Shown here: positions 7,851 to 17,684 of the stretch, piece after piece | How the letters are laid out: every line of letters starts with the position of its first letter | How positions within the stretch are numbered: the first letter of the stretch is position 1 | DNA from: Glaciecola sp947496235 | GTDB taxonomy: Bacteria; Pseudomonadota; Gammaproteobacteria; Enterobacterales; Alteromonadaceae | Direction: 5' to 3' | Length of the DNA: 64,000 bases | Assembly (NCBI RefSeq): GCF_050306235.1 | Contig: NZ_JBLWFH010000004.1 | Span: forward strand, 186,001 to 250,000 | The notes under the pieces: model-generated | Told to the model about the DNA's origin: nothing | The model's database searches: none | The model's input: the letters and a program-made list of their open reading frames with translations, nothing else | Program-made: the position numbers and the translations under genes

Positions 7851-8553
7851 TCTCAACAGAAACACCACAAAAGTACTGTTAAAATCACTCGTTTTGTTGA
7901 TTTTAGCAGTAGGTGCAAGTGAAATAGCGCAAGCGGTTCCGTCCTTTGATGCATTTAATCAAAACTGGATCGACGCTCATACAAGAGATAATGGTGTTCA
8001 AGGCATAGTATTATTTACTTTGATTGCCGCTCTATTAAGCGGTTTAGGCATCCCCAGACAAATCGTGGCTTTTTTAGCCGGATACGCTTTCGGTTTTATG
8101 GAAGGTATGCTTTTTTCCACAATCGCAGTTACTCTTAGCTGCCTATTTGTTGTCGTTTTTTCTCGTTTCTATGCGCGCCCAATCGTTTGTAAATTTTTTA
8201 ATCAGAAAATCTGCAAGTTAGATAGCTTTTTCTCTCAAGGGCCTTTTTTAAAAACAATTATCATCCGTTTACTGCCTGTTGGAAACAATTTAGCAACCAA
8301 CTTAATTGCAGGTGTCACCAAAATTAATATAGGAACTTTTGTATCTGGTTCTTTTATTGGTTACCTTCCGCAAATGGCGGTGTTCGCGTTGATGGGTAAA
8401 GGCGTCATCATACAATCAACTTTCAAAATCAGTTTGAGTGCAGTCTTATTGGCTGTTTCCGGCATGCTTGGCGTATATTTGTTTAAACAATATAAAGCGG
8501 ATAAAAGACTAAGTGCCTTGAGTAAAAATGACATCGGTTATTCGGCTAAATAA
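7837..8553 (+). CDS. TVP38/TMEM64 (VTT-domain) membrane protein
   Basis: A 239-residue polytopic membrane protein with the VTT/SNARE-associated domain: a GLGIPRQIVAFLAGYAFG segment with reentrant character, then FLKTIIIRLLPVGNNLATNLIAGVTKI, then FIGYLPQMAVFALMGKG. Members of the DedA/VTT group are implicated in lipid scrambling, including undecaprenyl phosphate recycling in some DedA-type proteins. The reading from TTG 7828 is unlikely; ATG 7837 or 7840 within the 3' end of the glycosyltransferase gene is preferred. Set between an ArnC-like and an ArnT-like gene, it could move or recycle the lipid carrier, which is inference from context. Confidence 0.8.
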   Translation: MMTFNLNRNTTKVLLKSLVLLILAVGASEIAQAVPSFDAFNQNWIDAHTRDNGVQGIVLFTLIAALLSGLGIPRQIVAFLAGYAFGFMEGMLFSTIAVTLSCLFVVVFSRFYARPIVCKFFNQKICKLDSFFSQGPFLKTIIIRLLPVGNNLATNLIAGVTKINIGTFVSGSFIGYLPQMAVFALMGKGVIIQSTFKISLSAVLLAVSGMLGVYLFKQYKADKRLSALSKNDIGYSAK

Positions 8554-10299
8554 ATGCAGCAACAAACTTCTTACTCAACATTGAAACTCCCCCTCATTTT
8601 TAGTGAGTTAAGCAACCAGCAAAAATTAGTCGGATTCATGGTGCTTGCCTTGGTCATAATTTTTTGCGGGTTAGGTTTACGTGATCCCTGGCCCGCTGAT
8701 GAACCCCGCTTTGCGCTTATTGCCAAAGAAATGGTTGATACCGGACAATGGTTTTTCCCCGCCAGAGCTGGCGAATTTTATCCAGATAAACCGCCAATAT
8801 TCATGTGGAGCATTGCTCTGCTTTATGCTCTTACTGGATCCATTACCTTCGCATTTTTGCTTCCTTCTGCCCTGTGTGCAATGCTCACCCTTTATTTGCT
8901 AGTAGATATTGGTAAAAAACTATGGTCGTTTAATACAGGCATTAGTGCTGGCTTGTTACTCTTATTTAGCATCCAATTCACTCTACAGGCAAAATCCGCT
9001 CAAATAGATGCCATGGTGACCTGTTGGATCACTATCGGATGTTATGGTTTATTGCGCTTCATGCTGTTTGATGGCAAATGGCGTTGGTATTATCTGGCTT
9101 GGTTTTTCATGGGGATTGGCGTTATTACCAAAGGCGTGGGCTTTTTACCATTGTTGATGCTTATACCCTATTTTATCTACCGCAAATTTAAAGCAACAAA
9201 TCAGCTTCTTGTTCCTATCAACGAAAACCTCCTGAAATGGCTAGCGGGTCCTGTAATTATGTTGCTCGCCATAGGGCTCTGGTTTTTTCCTATGCTGTGG
9301 TTAGTACATATCAGTGACAATCCGCTGTTAGAGATCTACAAGAACAACATTTTGTTCAAGCAAACTGTCACTCGATATTCCGATTCATGGCACCATCTAA
9401 AACCATTTTGGTACTACATAGTGGCGGTTATTCCCGTATTTTGGTTGCCCATCAGCTTATTATTGCCTTGGTTGGTAATACAATGGAAAAAAGCAATTTA
9501 TCAAGTAGACGGACGTATCATCTTGCCTCTTAGCTGGATACTTTTGGTAGTTTTATTCTTTAGCTTAAGCCCTGGTAAACGCGGCGTTTATGTATTACCT
9601 GCTCTACCTATGCTAGCCCTAATAAGTGCGCCCTATTTAACAGACCTGCTAAACAAAAAGATAATTCAACGGCTCATCTGGGGACTGGTTTTAATTTTAT
9701 CGATACTCATTTTAGCTTTTGGTATCGGCGGCATTTTAGAGCTTTCGTTTGCTAGCAAATTAGCAGATAAATTTAACATTTCTCCTTGGTTACTTTTTAT
9801 CAGTGCGGGAATCTTGGGGTTCATTTGTTTGGGCGTTAGTCGTTCATATCGCTGGTTAAGCTGGCCAAGCTTTTTAACTGTCTTATGGTTAATCTACAGT
9901 TCATGGGGATATATGTTGTTAGATGAAGTTAAAACCCCAAAGAATGTATTTAAAGCAATGCAAACCTATATGCCCGAGGATGCCGAATTGGCTCTGGTCG
10001 ACTTTTCAGAACAATTTATATTTTTCTCGCCCTATCCAATTACCCACTTTGGCTATCACAGCGAGCCAGCTCAACAATTAAGAGCTGCTTTTGCTTGGCA
10101 AGGCGAAAACTCAAAACGTTTTATACTCATTGACAAAACGCTACTCAACAAAGGCTGCTATGATCAAAACAGGGCTATTTCTGTAGGCTATGCTCACCGC
10201 ACCGACTGGGTTCTGTTGAATGTAGAGAGTAAGCAGGAGCAATGTGCTGGAATAGAAAATCCAATACAAGAATATCACTATAAACCTGTTCAACGCTGA
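8554..10299 (+). CDS. ArnT-like lipid-linked glycosyltransferase (PMT/GT83 family)
   Basis: A 581-residue integral membrane protein with 11-13 predicted helices. Near the N-terminus, after the first helix, are RDPWPADEPRFALIAKEM and YPDKPPIFMW, the periplasmic-loop signature of ArnT/PMT enzymes with the catalytic acidic residues. These use an undecaprenyl-phosphate sugar to glycosylate lipid A or another periplasmic acceptor. A C-terminal periplasmic domain of about 110 residues follows the last helix. The ATG directly follows the stop of the VTT gene. With the two upstream genes it forms a donor-making, lipid-handling and transfer cassette. Its 3' end overlaps the converging RND gene by 10 bases. 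The sugar and acceptor are unknown. Confidence 0.85.
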   Translation: MQQQTSYSTLKLPLIFSELSNQQKLVGFMVLALVIIFCGLGLRDPWPADEPRFALIAKEMVDTGQWFFPARAGEFYPDKPPIFMWSIALLYALTGSITFAFLLPSALCAMLTLYLLVDIGKKLWSFNTGISAGLLLLFSIQFTLQAKSAQIDAMVTCWITIGCYGLLRFMLFDGKWRWYYLAWFFMGIGVITKGVGFLPLLMLIPYFIYRKFKATNQLLVPINENLLKWLAGPVIMLLAIGLWFFPMLWLVHISDNPLLEIYKNNILFKQTVTRYSDSWHHLKPFWYYIVAVIPVFWLPISLLLPWLVIQWKKAIYQVDGRIILPLSWILLVVLFFSLSPGKRGVYVLPALPMLALISAPYLTDLLNKKIIQRLIWGLVLILSILILAFGIGGILELSFASKLADKFNISPWLLFISAGILGFICLGVSRSYRWLSWPSFLTVLWLIYSSWGYMLLDEVKTPKNVFKAMQTYMPEDAELALVDFSEQFIFFSPYPITHFGYHSEPAQQLRAAFAWQGENSKRFILIDKTLLNKGCYDQNRAISVGYAHRTDWVLLNVESKQEQCAGIENPIQEYHYKPVQR

Positions 10300-13200
10300 A
10301 CTGTATTCATCCATTTATTCTTTAAATTTTCACCAATGGCAATTAACGCTGGTGTTAGTAACAGGGTTAACGCTGTAGCGAAAGTCAATCCACCTGCTAT
10401 AGTACTTGCCAATACCGTCCACCATTGTGCTGATGGCGCTCCTACTGAAATGTCTCTACCCACAATATCTATCGTTAAAGCAAATACCATGGGAATGAGT
10501 CCTAAAATGGTGGTTACTGAGGTGAGTAGCACGGGCCGCGCACGCTGAGCTGCGGTGCGTAAAATGGCTTCTGTGATTGGCATCCCTTGCTTTTTCAAAT
10601 CATTGAAGGTGTCAATTAACACTATGTTGTTGTTAACCACTATGCCTGCTAATGCAATGACACCAATACCACTCATCACTACCACAAAGGCTTGATTTGT
10701 GACTAACAGGCCAATCAACACCCCTGCTGTTGAAAAGATAATGGCACTTAACACCACAAAGGCTTGATAAAAACTATTAAATTGGGTCACCAGAATAATC
10801 AGCATTAGGAAGATGGAGCCAATAAAGGCGTTGCTCAAAAAGGTTACCGCTTGTTGAGTGTCTTCGTCTTGGCCTTTGAATACAATGCGAGCACCTTCAG
10901 GTAATGGATCTTTTTGTAATGCTTGCCTTACCTGGTCTACTAATTGATCAGCCAAAAGCCCAGGCGCCACATCCGCTTTCACGGTCAAAGTACGGGCCCC
11001 ATCTGTGCGAGTAATTCGTCCAGTTTTCGCCGCCGGCTCAATAGACACAAAATTAGTAATAGGTACTGCGCCGTTTGGAGTTGGGATGCGAAGATGATAC
11101 AACTGTTCAATACTGCGGAAGTCCTTAGCGAATCTCAATCTGATTTCCACTTCTTCTTCCACATCATCAGGCCGATATTCTGCTAATAGTGCCCCATTAG
11201 TAATTAAAGTCACCGCATTGCCTAAAAGGGTTACATCAACATTGAACTTGGCAGCTTGTTCGCGGTTTACTACCAATTTCCATTCAATACTAGGCAAAGG
11301 TCGACTATCTTCGACATCCACAAAACCACCAACCTGGTTCATCAGCTTTAATAAATGCTCAACGCCCTTAGCTAAAACGGCTTGGTCATTACCTTGCAAT
11401 GTCAATTGAATGGGTTTACCAGCCGTAGGTCCTGCTGCTGGCTCTCTAACTTGTACTTTAATGCCGGGAATACTTTGAACGTAGTCACGAATTTTATCAA
11501 TGATCAGTTCAGCTTTAGGTCTTAACTGCCAATCGTCTAACTCAAGCTGAATGACCCCAATCACGTCTTCAGGCATGTCTTCTTGAGGATTGGTTCCTCC
11601 GCCCATCGTTCTGGTGTAAATGGATTTAATATGGTCTTCTTCTAGCAAATAGTTTTCAACTTTGGACACAATTTTATCCCGCTCATGAATCGACAAATCT
11701 CCCCTTGCTTGTACTTGTACCTGCAAAAATTCAGGTTCAATCGCAGGGAAAAACTCCATTCCTCGACCTAACGAAAAATATCCAAAGAATGCCAAAAACA
11801 TAATAACAACCGCGCCTAACAGTGTTTTCAAAGGATGAGCTAGTACTGTTTTTAAAATACCTAAATAGCTTCCCAGCCAACCTGTAATATCATCTAAATT
11901 GCCGCTCTCGGCTGCTCGAATACTTTGTACCGTTGTCGACTCATTATCCACCGAGACTTTTTTCGTAATAATCCCACCAAGCACCGGAATAAAAACCAAG
12001 GCCATGAAAAGAGATGCAGTTAAGGTAATAATAACCGTTAGCGGTAAAAACGACATAAACTCGCCCACTAAGCCCGGCCATACAAGTAAAGGAAAGAACA
12101 CGGCTAAAGTAGTCGCTGTCGATGCTATTATTGGCCATGCCATGCGCTTGGAAGCTGAAGCAAAAGCTGTCTTTGGTGATTCACCTTCACTGATTTTACG
12201 GTCTGCCAATTCAATGGTCACTATGGCACCATCTACCAACATACCTACAACTAGAATAAGGCTAAACAACACCACTATGTTTAATGTCATTCCGAAAAAG
12301 AAAATCACCAACATCGCCGCCAAGAACGAGCCGGGAATAGCAAGCCCCACCAGTATGCTAGGCCGAATCCCTAGCACAGCAACAATGACAATCATGACCA
12401 ATATCACAGCTGTCATTACGTTGTTTTCTAAATCCCCTAACATATCTTTTATTTGATCAGATTTGTCTTGTAGATAGGTAACTTTTAAGGTTGAAGGCCA
12501 TTGAGTTTGCGCATAATCAACCAAGGCTCTTACCTCAGCGATAGTTTCAATAATATTAGCCCCTGTGCGCTTTGAAACTTCTAATGCAATGGCATTATTG
12601 CCCTGCAGTCTGGCCAAACTATTAGGATCTTTAAAGGTTCGGCGAATAGTGGCAACGTCATCAAAAGTGATAATGGTATCGCCCACGCGTTTTACTGGTA
12701 ACGTCGCCAAGTCTTCTAGGGTTTCAATAACGCCTGGCACTTTAAATACCATGCGTCCAGCGTTGTTGTCTATGGCACCGGCAGCCACAAGTCGGTTATT
12801 TTGACTAACATAGTTAAACACTTCGGTAAAAGATAAGTTGTAAGTTTCTAATGCCAAAGGATCGATAATAACTTCTAACAGTTCTTCCCTATCCCCACCA
12901 ATATCTACTTCTAAAACGCCAGATAAAGCTTCAATGCTATCTTTGAGTTGCTGTGCAACTTTTAATAACGTCCGCTCGGGCAAATCCCCAGAAAGCACAA
13001 CTGTTAACACAGGAAACAGAGACACATTCACTTCTGTTACTCTTGGCTCTTCACTGCCTGGTGGTAATTCTGCGCGAGCTAGATCGACTTTTTCTCGTAC
13101 ATCTAAAAGCGCTTGGTCTGCATCAAACCCAGCATCAAATTCTAGGGTTACCGAGCCAAAACCTTGGGTGGCACTGGAGCGCATCTCTTTTAAGCCCTCG

Positions 13201-13424
13201 ATAGATTGCAGTTCTTTTTCTAAAGGCCGAATCAATAAGCGTTCACTGTCTTCTGGGGCAATACCTTCATACACCACAGACACATACATAATAGGTATGG
13301 CAACATCAGGTTCTGATTCTTTGGGAATAGCAAAATAAGCACTTGCACCTGCGATCACTAACATCAAAAATGTGAGACCAACGGTACGAGATCGGGCAAA
13401 AGCGGCGTCAATTAGTGCATTCAT
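10290..13424 (-). CDS. RND-family efflux permease
   Basis: A 1044-residue inner-membrane pump with the RND duplication: one helix, a large periplasmic loop with PESEPDV and YEGIAPEDSERLLIRPLEKEL, a block of six helices, then a second copy. The usual paired aspartates of TM4 appear as VGMLVDGAIV (around residue 400), so the second Asp is Gly; the TM10 region reads GIVVNNNIVLID. The pump is therefore outside the classical AcrB subgroup, though proton coupling through the remaining Asp is plausible. The adaptor gene is 2 bp upstream and no outer-membrane channel is encoded nearby, so it probably borrows a TolC-type protein. Substrate unknown. Confidence 0.92.
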   Translation of the reverse strand: MNALIDAAFARSRTVGLTFLMLVIAGASAYFAIPKESEPDVAIPIMYVSVVYEGIAPEDSERLLIRPLEKELQSIEGLKEMRSSATQGFGSVTLEFDAGFDADQALLDVREKVDLARAELPPGSEEPRVTEVNVSLFPVLTVVLSGDLPERTLLKVAQQLKDSIEALSGVLEVDIGGDREELLEVIIDPLALETYNLSFTEVFNYVSQNNRLVAAGAIDNNAGRMVFKVPGVIETLEDLATLPVKRVGDTIITFDDVATIRRTFKDPNSLARLQGNNAIALEVSKRTGANIIETIAEVRALVDYAQTQWPSTLKVTYLQDKSDQIKDMLGDLENNVMTAVILVMIVIVAVLGIRPSILVGLAIPGSFLAAMLVIFFFGMTLNIVVLFSLILVVGMLVDGAIVTIELADRKISEGESPKTAFASASKRMAWPIIASTATTLAVFFPLLVWPGLVGEFMSFLPLTVIITLTASLFMALVFIPVLGGIITKKVSVDNESTTVQSIRAAESGNLDDITGWLGSYLGILKTVLAHPLKTLLGAVVIMFLAFFGYFSLGRGMEFFPAIEPEFLQVQVQARGDLSIHERDKIVSKVENYLLEEDHIKSIYTRTMGGGTNPQEDMPEDVIGVIQLELDDWQLRPKAELIIDKIRDYVQSIPGIKVQVREPAAGPTAGKPIQLTLQGNDQAVLAKGVEHLLKLMNQVGGFVDVEDSRPLPSIEWKLVVNREQAAKFNVDVTLLGNAVTLITNGALLAEYRPDDVEEEVEIRLRFAKDFRSIEQLYHLRIPTPNGAVPITNFVSIEPAAKTGRITRTDGARTLTVKADVAPGLLADQLVDQVRQALQKDPLPEGARIVFKGQDEDTQQAVTFLSNAFIGSIFLMLIILVTQFNSFYQAFVVLSAIIFSTAGVLIGLLVTNQAFVVVMSGIGVIALAGIVVNNNIVLIDTFNDLKKQGMPITEAILRTAAQRARPVLLTSVTTILGLIPMVFALTIDIVGRDISVGAPSAQWWTVLASTIAGGLTFATALTLLLTPALIAIGENLKNKWMNTVQR

Positions 13425-13426
13425 AC

Positions 13427-14485
13427 TCAGTTGTCGCCTGTTTCAACGACATTTACGGTAGCGCCTGCTTGCACAAAGCCCTGACCGGTAACAATAACCC
13501 TAGCGGTTTCTGGTAAACCTAGTACCCAACTGCCCTTCTCATCCGATTGCACAATGTCGACTTGGTTAAACACCACTTGGTTGGCTGCATTGACGGTTTT
13601 TATGCCAATCTCTCCTTCACTGCTCAAGGAAAAAAGCGCAGCTGACACATAATGTGCTAATTGTTGCCTCAGTAAAAACTTCACCCTAGCGCTGGTGCCG
13701 GATTTTAATTGATGGTTTGGATTTTCAACTGCCAATTCCACTAAAAATGTGCGCGACTCTTCATTTGCTTTAGGCGAAATGAAACGTACTTGAGCAGTGG
13801 TTTTATTACCTGTGCCTAACATCACTTCTGCAGAGGTGCCAAGTTCGATATGATTGATTTGCTGCTGCGCAACTTGAGCTTCTATCACCAAGGGATCTGT
13901 TTCAATAATACTGGCAATTGAATCGCCGACACGCAGAAAATCACCTTGCTCAACATGTAAACGTTCAATAAAAGCGGTAATAGGCAACTCAGGTGTGGTG
14001 TGTTTGATATCTAATTGAATGCGCGCAATGTTAGCTTCGGCAGTTTTTACATCGGCCTTAGCTTGCTCTAATTCGTTATCGCTTTGATATTGTTTTGTTG
14101 CTAATTTAGAAATACGTTGGAGGTTTTTTTGACTGACGCTTAAGGCACTTTGCGCTTGCTCTAGTTGGGCCTGTCTATCTTCTAAATCCAGTTTAAGTAG
14201 TTGAGCGCCTTTTTCCACCAAAGTGCCCTCAATTACGTCAATCTGTGTTATTACACCCTCGGTTTGGGCACGAATATCGATAGTACGGTTGGGTACCGAT
14301 TGCCCCTGAACCACCAAATAAATAGGCGTTGATTGTGCCTTTAATTGTTTAACTTCAACTGAAAAAGCTTGGTCATCTTTGGCTGAATCAGCGTTGAGTT
14401 CGGTGTCTTGTGTTAATAAGCCAGATAGCATCCACAATGTAAACACAATCACCAACCCAACTGCAACCATGTATGACTTTTTCAT
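13427..14485 (-). CDS. RND efflux periplasmic adaptor (membrane fusion protein)
   Basis: A 352-residue protein with one N-terminal helix (about 5-26) and a periplasmic body. A first half-lipoyl segment (TEGVITQIDVIEGTLVEKG) is followed by a short coiled-coil hairpin (about residues 110-165), a second half-lipoyl segment (FIERLHVEQGDFLRVGDSI) and a beta-barrel domain, the HlyD/AcrA order. The helix lacks a lipobox, so it is an inner-membrane anchor. It is the first gene of a two-gene operon with the RND permease 2 bp downstream and probably bridges it to a TolC-like channel. Confidence 0.9.
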   Translation of the reverse strand: MKKSYMVAVGLVIVFTLWMLSGLLTQDTELNADSAKDDQAFSVEVKQLKAQSTPIYLVVQGQSVPNRTIDIRAQTEGVITQIDVIEGTLVEKGAQLLKLDLEDRQAQLEQAQSALSVSQKNLQRISKLATKQYQSDNELEQAKADVKTAEANIARIQLDIKHTTPELPITAFIERLHVEQGDFLRVGDSIASIIETDPLVIEAQVAQQQINHIELGTSAEVMLGTGNKTTAQVRFISPKANEESRTFLVELAVENPNHQLKSGTSARVKFLLRQQLAHYVSAALFSLSSEGEIGIKTVNAANQVVFNQVDIVQSDEKGSWVLGLPETARVIVTGQGFVQAGATVNVVETGDN

Positions 14486-14587
14486 ATTCCTTTACCCAAT
14501 GAGCGTATTTAAACCACTATAACTTCAATGTAGTCATCCCTCGACGCGATCACAAGCCTTTTGCGCAAAGTCATTTGTAAAATTCTA

Positions 14588-15730
14588 TTAATTGCTACTC
14601 ACCAACTTCTTAAGCTGTTGTTGAATGGCAAAAAAACCGTCTTCTACTTCTAAGCTTTTTTCGACCTGTTTTGTAAAAGCGCTGGTCTTTTTATTGACAA
14701 TTTCCATTAAGACTTCTTCTTGATGTTCCATTAGACCTAATTGGGAAAAACTATCTTCAAACTCTGACTGCATATTTTCTATCACATTCATTATGGCTTG
14801 CTTGTGTTTTTCATGCATCTTAGCCAGCATATCTAGGGTACTGGCAATATCCGTCAATTCCTCTTTTTGCCCGCCGGCAGATGGTGAAATAGCAGCAACT
14901 GGATAGGCTAAAGACGCGGAAAGATTTTTATTTAAAGCATCAGTATCTTCTAAGATCATCATTAAATTGTCACGCATTTCACCGCGCAAAACGTCATTAT
15001 CCAAGGGCATGTTTTTTACAATGATTGAAACAGTACCAAAGTTAACTATATAGCGAGTACCCTTTTCTAGAAATCGAGAGGACATCGTAGCCGCGCGGTC
15101 GAGTAAATCCAGCTCTAAAGGCGTTAAACTGCCGGTTGTGGAACGATTGATGATCTTTTTCGGTGCTCTCAGTTGTAAACAAGCTTCCATATTGAGCGAA
15201 TGAAAAACATCAAAAAGTGCTTCAAGCAAACCCTCATGGGTTTTGATTTTAAGCCCTGATCGCAAGAAGCCTAGTACAGTTCCTAAATAGCCAGTACTAG
15301 TAATGACTGACATTACCATGTCAGAGTTAGATTTGTTTTCCGCTTCTAACTCATGTAAGTGCGCGCGCTCATTTAAGATGAGTTTTACTTTGCGATACAT
15401 TAAATGGTTATCAATGGGCTTGGTCAGATAATCCAAACCACCCACATCGAAACCTTTGAGAATTTCTTCATTAGAATCATTACCCGATACAAATAGCACT
15501 GGCATTTTAGGTGCTATTGCCAATATTTGCTCACACACTTGATATCCATCCATTTCAGGCATATTAACGTCAAGCATGACTAATTCTATTTCTTTATCGT
15601 CTTTCACCATATCAATGGCTTGTGCGCCATTAGTCGCTACAACGATGGCGTAATCATGTTTCAATACTTCCATCATAATGCGTAATTCATTAGGAGAATC
15701 ATCAACGAGTAAAATTCGATGTTTTTGCAT
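14588..15730 (-). CDS. response regulator with uncharacterised C-terminal output region, H-NOX operon
   Basis: From ATG at 15728-15730 this is a 380-residue protein. Residues 1-120 are a receiver domain with D10/D11, phospho-acceptor D54 (LDVNMP) and K104 followed by Pro. The remaining 250 residues are not an HTH, EAL, HD-GYP or GGDEF domain that I recognise: about 150 residues of mixed structure, including RSTTGSLTPLELDLLDRAA, then a long helical C-terminus (about 290-370) of coiled-coil character. It starts 4 bp after the hybrid kinase gene stops, so it is the likely acceptor from that kinase's HPt domain. The longer start at 15778 is rejected because it lies inside the kinase gene. Confidence 0.82.
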   Translation of the reverse strand: MQKHRILLVDDSPNELRIMMEVLKHDYAIVVATNGAQAIDMVKDDKEIELVMLDVNMPEMDGYQVCEQILAIAPKMPVLFVSGNDSNEEILKGFDVGGLDYLTKPIDNHLMYRKVKLILNERAHLHELEAENKSNSDMVMSVITSTGYLGTVLGFLRSGLKIKTHEGLLEALFDVFHSLNMEACLQLRAPKKIINRSTTGSLTPLELDLLDRAATMSSRFLEKGTRYIVNFGTVSIIVKNMPLDNDVLRGEMRDNLMMILEDTDALNKNLSASLAYPVAAISPSAGGQKEELTDIASTLDMLAKMHEKHKQAIMNVIENMQSEFEDSFSQLGLMEHQEEVLMEIVNKKTSAFTKQVEKSLEVEDGFFAIQQQLKKLVSSN

Positions 15731-15734
15731 AGTT

Positions 15735-17684
15735 TTATTCCAATGTAACAAGGGCTTGGTTGATAGCTTTATCAACATTTGCTAAATCAAATGTCTGCAA
15801 GGCTTGGCTAGCTTTTTGAACTGATGCCAAAGTGGCTTCTGGCATTTTGCATTGCAGTAACGAAATTAAATGTCCTTCAGCCAACGATAAATCTTTGTAA
15901 ACTTCTTCTTTAATGGTTTGCAGGTTAGCTCTAATGTCGGCAGTTGACACTTCTCTGAGATTATCCTGAGATTCTTGGTTATCCTTTCGAATAACAGTAT
16001 CGAAAGCTTCTTTTAACTTAAAATACTCCCTAGACAGGGCTGCAAGCTTAGATGCATCCAAGCTTTTAAATAATCGAATTTTAGCTTCCAAATCCGCGGC
16101 CAAATCTGCTAATGCCACCATACCTAAATTAGCGCCACTACCTTTCAAACGATGAAAAATTGCTTCTAACTTTTCTAATTCTTCGATTACCAAAACATCA
16201 CTTTTGAGGCTACTAAATCTTTCAAAAGTGTCGCTGTGTTCTTGCAAGAAATGCTCAACCAGACGCTGATATAAATTCCAGTCACCATTAATTCGTTGAA
16301 TTGCATTAGCAATATCGACCCCTTGAATTTCGGGTAAATCCAGCTTTTCTTGATGTTCTACTTGCTGCTTAATTTCTAAATGCTCTTTGATAACAGTTAT
16401 CAGGTTTTGTTTATCAATAGGTTTAGAAATATGGGATTGCATACCCGCTTCAATACACTCTTTCACATGCTCAGGCGAACTATGTGCGGTCATAGCAATA
16501 ATTGGAATATGCGGCTCTATAAGTTGTTGTTGTCTTATTTGTTGGGTGGCTTCTATTCCGCCCATCACTGGCATTTGAAGATCCATAAAAATCATGTCGA
16601 AATCAGCTTCTTTATTGAGTTCAGCCAGCGCTTGCTCACCGTTTTCGGCAAGGGTCACTTTAAATCCAAATCCTTGCAATAGGCGTTGCGCTATCATTTG
16701 ATTGACATGATTATCTTCTACCAAGAGTACATGCGCATCTGATTGCAAACTGTCTTGAATCTTCTCTGACATCGCGGCTACTGCATCGCTGTCTTCAATG
16801 ACCTTCATGGGTAGGGTCACAAAAAATTGTGTGCCTTTATTCAGTTCGCTCTCTACATGAATCTTGCCACCAAAAAGTTCCACCAAGCGTTTGGTAATAT
16901 TCATGCCCAAACCAGTGCCACCGAATTGGCGTGTAATACTAGTATCGGCTTGTTCAAAAGCTGAGAATACTGACATCAGTTTATCCTGGCTAATGCCTAT
17001 GCCAGAATCACTGACCATGATTTGATAAAGACCATTACTGAGACGTGAAAAGTGAAGCTCTACGCCGCCTTCGTTAGTAAACTTAATCGCATTAGACAAT
17101 AAATTAGTAATGATTTGGGTCACTCTTAAGGAGTCTGACTCCATAATGGTTTCCACATCATCATCTATGAGCAGATTTAACTCTATGCCCTTTTGTTTTG
17201 CTTGCAGCTTGAAGCCGCTAACTAGGTTTTCTAAATAAGGCCGGATAGCAAAACTGGACATTTCCAAACTGATTTTATCAGCTTCGATTTTAGAGAAATC
17301 AAGAATATCATTGATGACTTCAAGTAGGTGCTTGCCTGAAGATTCGGCCACCTGCACCAATTCATTTTGGTCATCATTCAAGGCGGTATCTTTTAGTAAG
17401 GTCAGCACGCCTAAAACACCGTTCATAGGTGTTCGTAGTTCATGGCTCATATTCGCAATAAAATCTGAGCGTACTCTTAACGCACTTAGAGCCTCGTCTC
17501 TTGCCTTTTGCATCTGAGCGGTTCTTTGAGCCACTAGCTTTTCCAAACTCTCGCTCAAAGAATAAAGTTCTAAATTCTTCTCATATAACTGAGCACTAAT
17601 TTCTTCTAGCAGTCGTTCTGATTCTTGTCGCGCTGATTTTTCGCGGGCGACTCTGCGTTTTAGTTTTTCGATTTCGTCATTCAT
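15735..17684 (-). CDS. hybrid histidine kinase with receiver and HPt domains, H-NOX partner
   Basis: A 649-residue soluble kinase with no membrane segment. Order: N-terminal coiled coil (1-70), HisKA with H81 in NMSHELRTPMNG, HATPase_c with the N, G1 and G2 boxes (about 185-293; TNLLSNAIKF, DSGIGIS, GGTGLGM), receiver with D368 (MDLQMP), and an HPt domain with H511 in FHRLKGSGANLG. This gives an internal H-D-H relay. The ATG at 17682-17684 shares one base with the stop of the H-NOX gene. In Shewanella and Vibrio, H-NOX binds NO and inhibits such a cytoplasmic kinase (HnoK/HqsK); the same arrangement is inferred here, with phosphate passed to the adjacent response regulator. Confidence 0.92.
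   Translation of the reverse strand: MNDEIEKLKRRVAREKSARQESERLLEEISAQLYEKNLELYSLSESLEKLVAQRTAQMQKARDEALSALRVRSDFIANMSHELRTPMNGVLGVLTLLKDTALNDDQNELVQVAESSGKHLLEVINDILDFSKIEADKISLEMSSFAIRPYLENLVSGFKLQAKQKGIELNLLIDDDVETIMESDSLRVTQIITNLLSNAIKFTNEGGVELHFSRLSNGLYQIMVSDSGIGISQDKLMSVFSAFEQADTSITRQFGGTGLGMNITKRLVELFGGKIHVESELNKGTQFFVTLPMKVIEDSDAVAAMSEKIQDSLQSDAHVLLVEDNHVNQMIAQRLLQGFGFKVTLAENGEQALAELNKEADFDMIFMDLQMPVMGGIEATQQIRQQQLIEPHIPIIAMTAHSSPEHVKECIEAGMQSHISKPIDKQNLITVIKEHLEIKQQVEHQEKLDLPEIQGVDIANAIQRINGDWNLYQRLVEHFLQEHSDTFERFSSLKSDVLVIEELEKLEAIFHRLKGSGANLGMVALADLAADLEAKIRLFKSLDASKLAALSREYFKLKEAFDTVIRKDNQESQDNLREVSTADIRANLQTIKEEVYKDLSLAEGHLISLLQCKMPEATLASVQKASQALQTFDLANVDKAINQALVTLE

Noticed and set aside
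11899..12456. Open frame of 185 codons on the plus strand inside the RND permease gene
   Set aside because: It is antisense to the well-supported RND gene, has no ribosome site and a Ser/Thr/Ile-rich composition typical of a shadow frame. The same applies to the other plus-strand frames at 12565-13338.
15735..15778. Upstream start of the response regulator gene at 15778
   Set aside because: It lies within the hybrid kinase coding region, and the receiver domain begins at the ATG at 15730.
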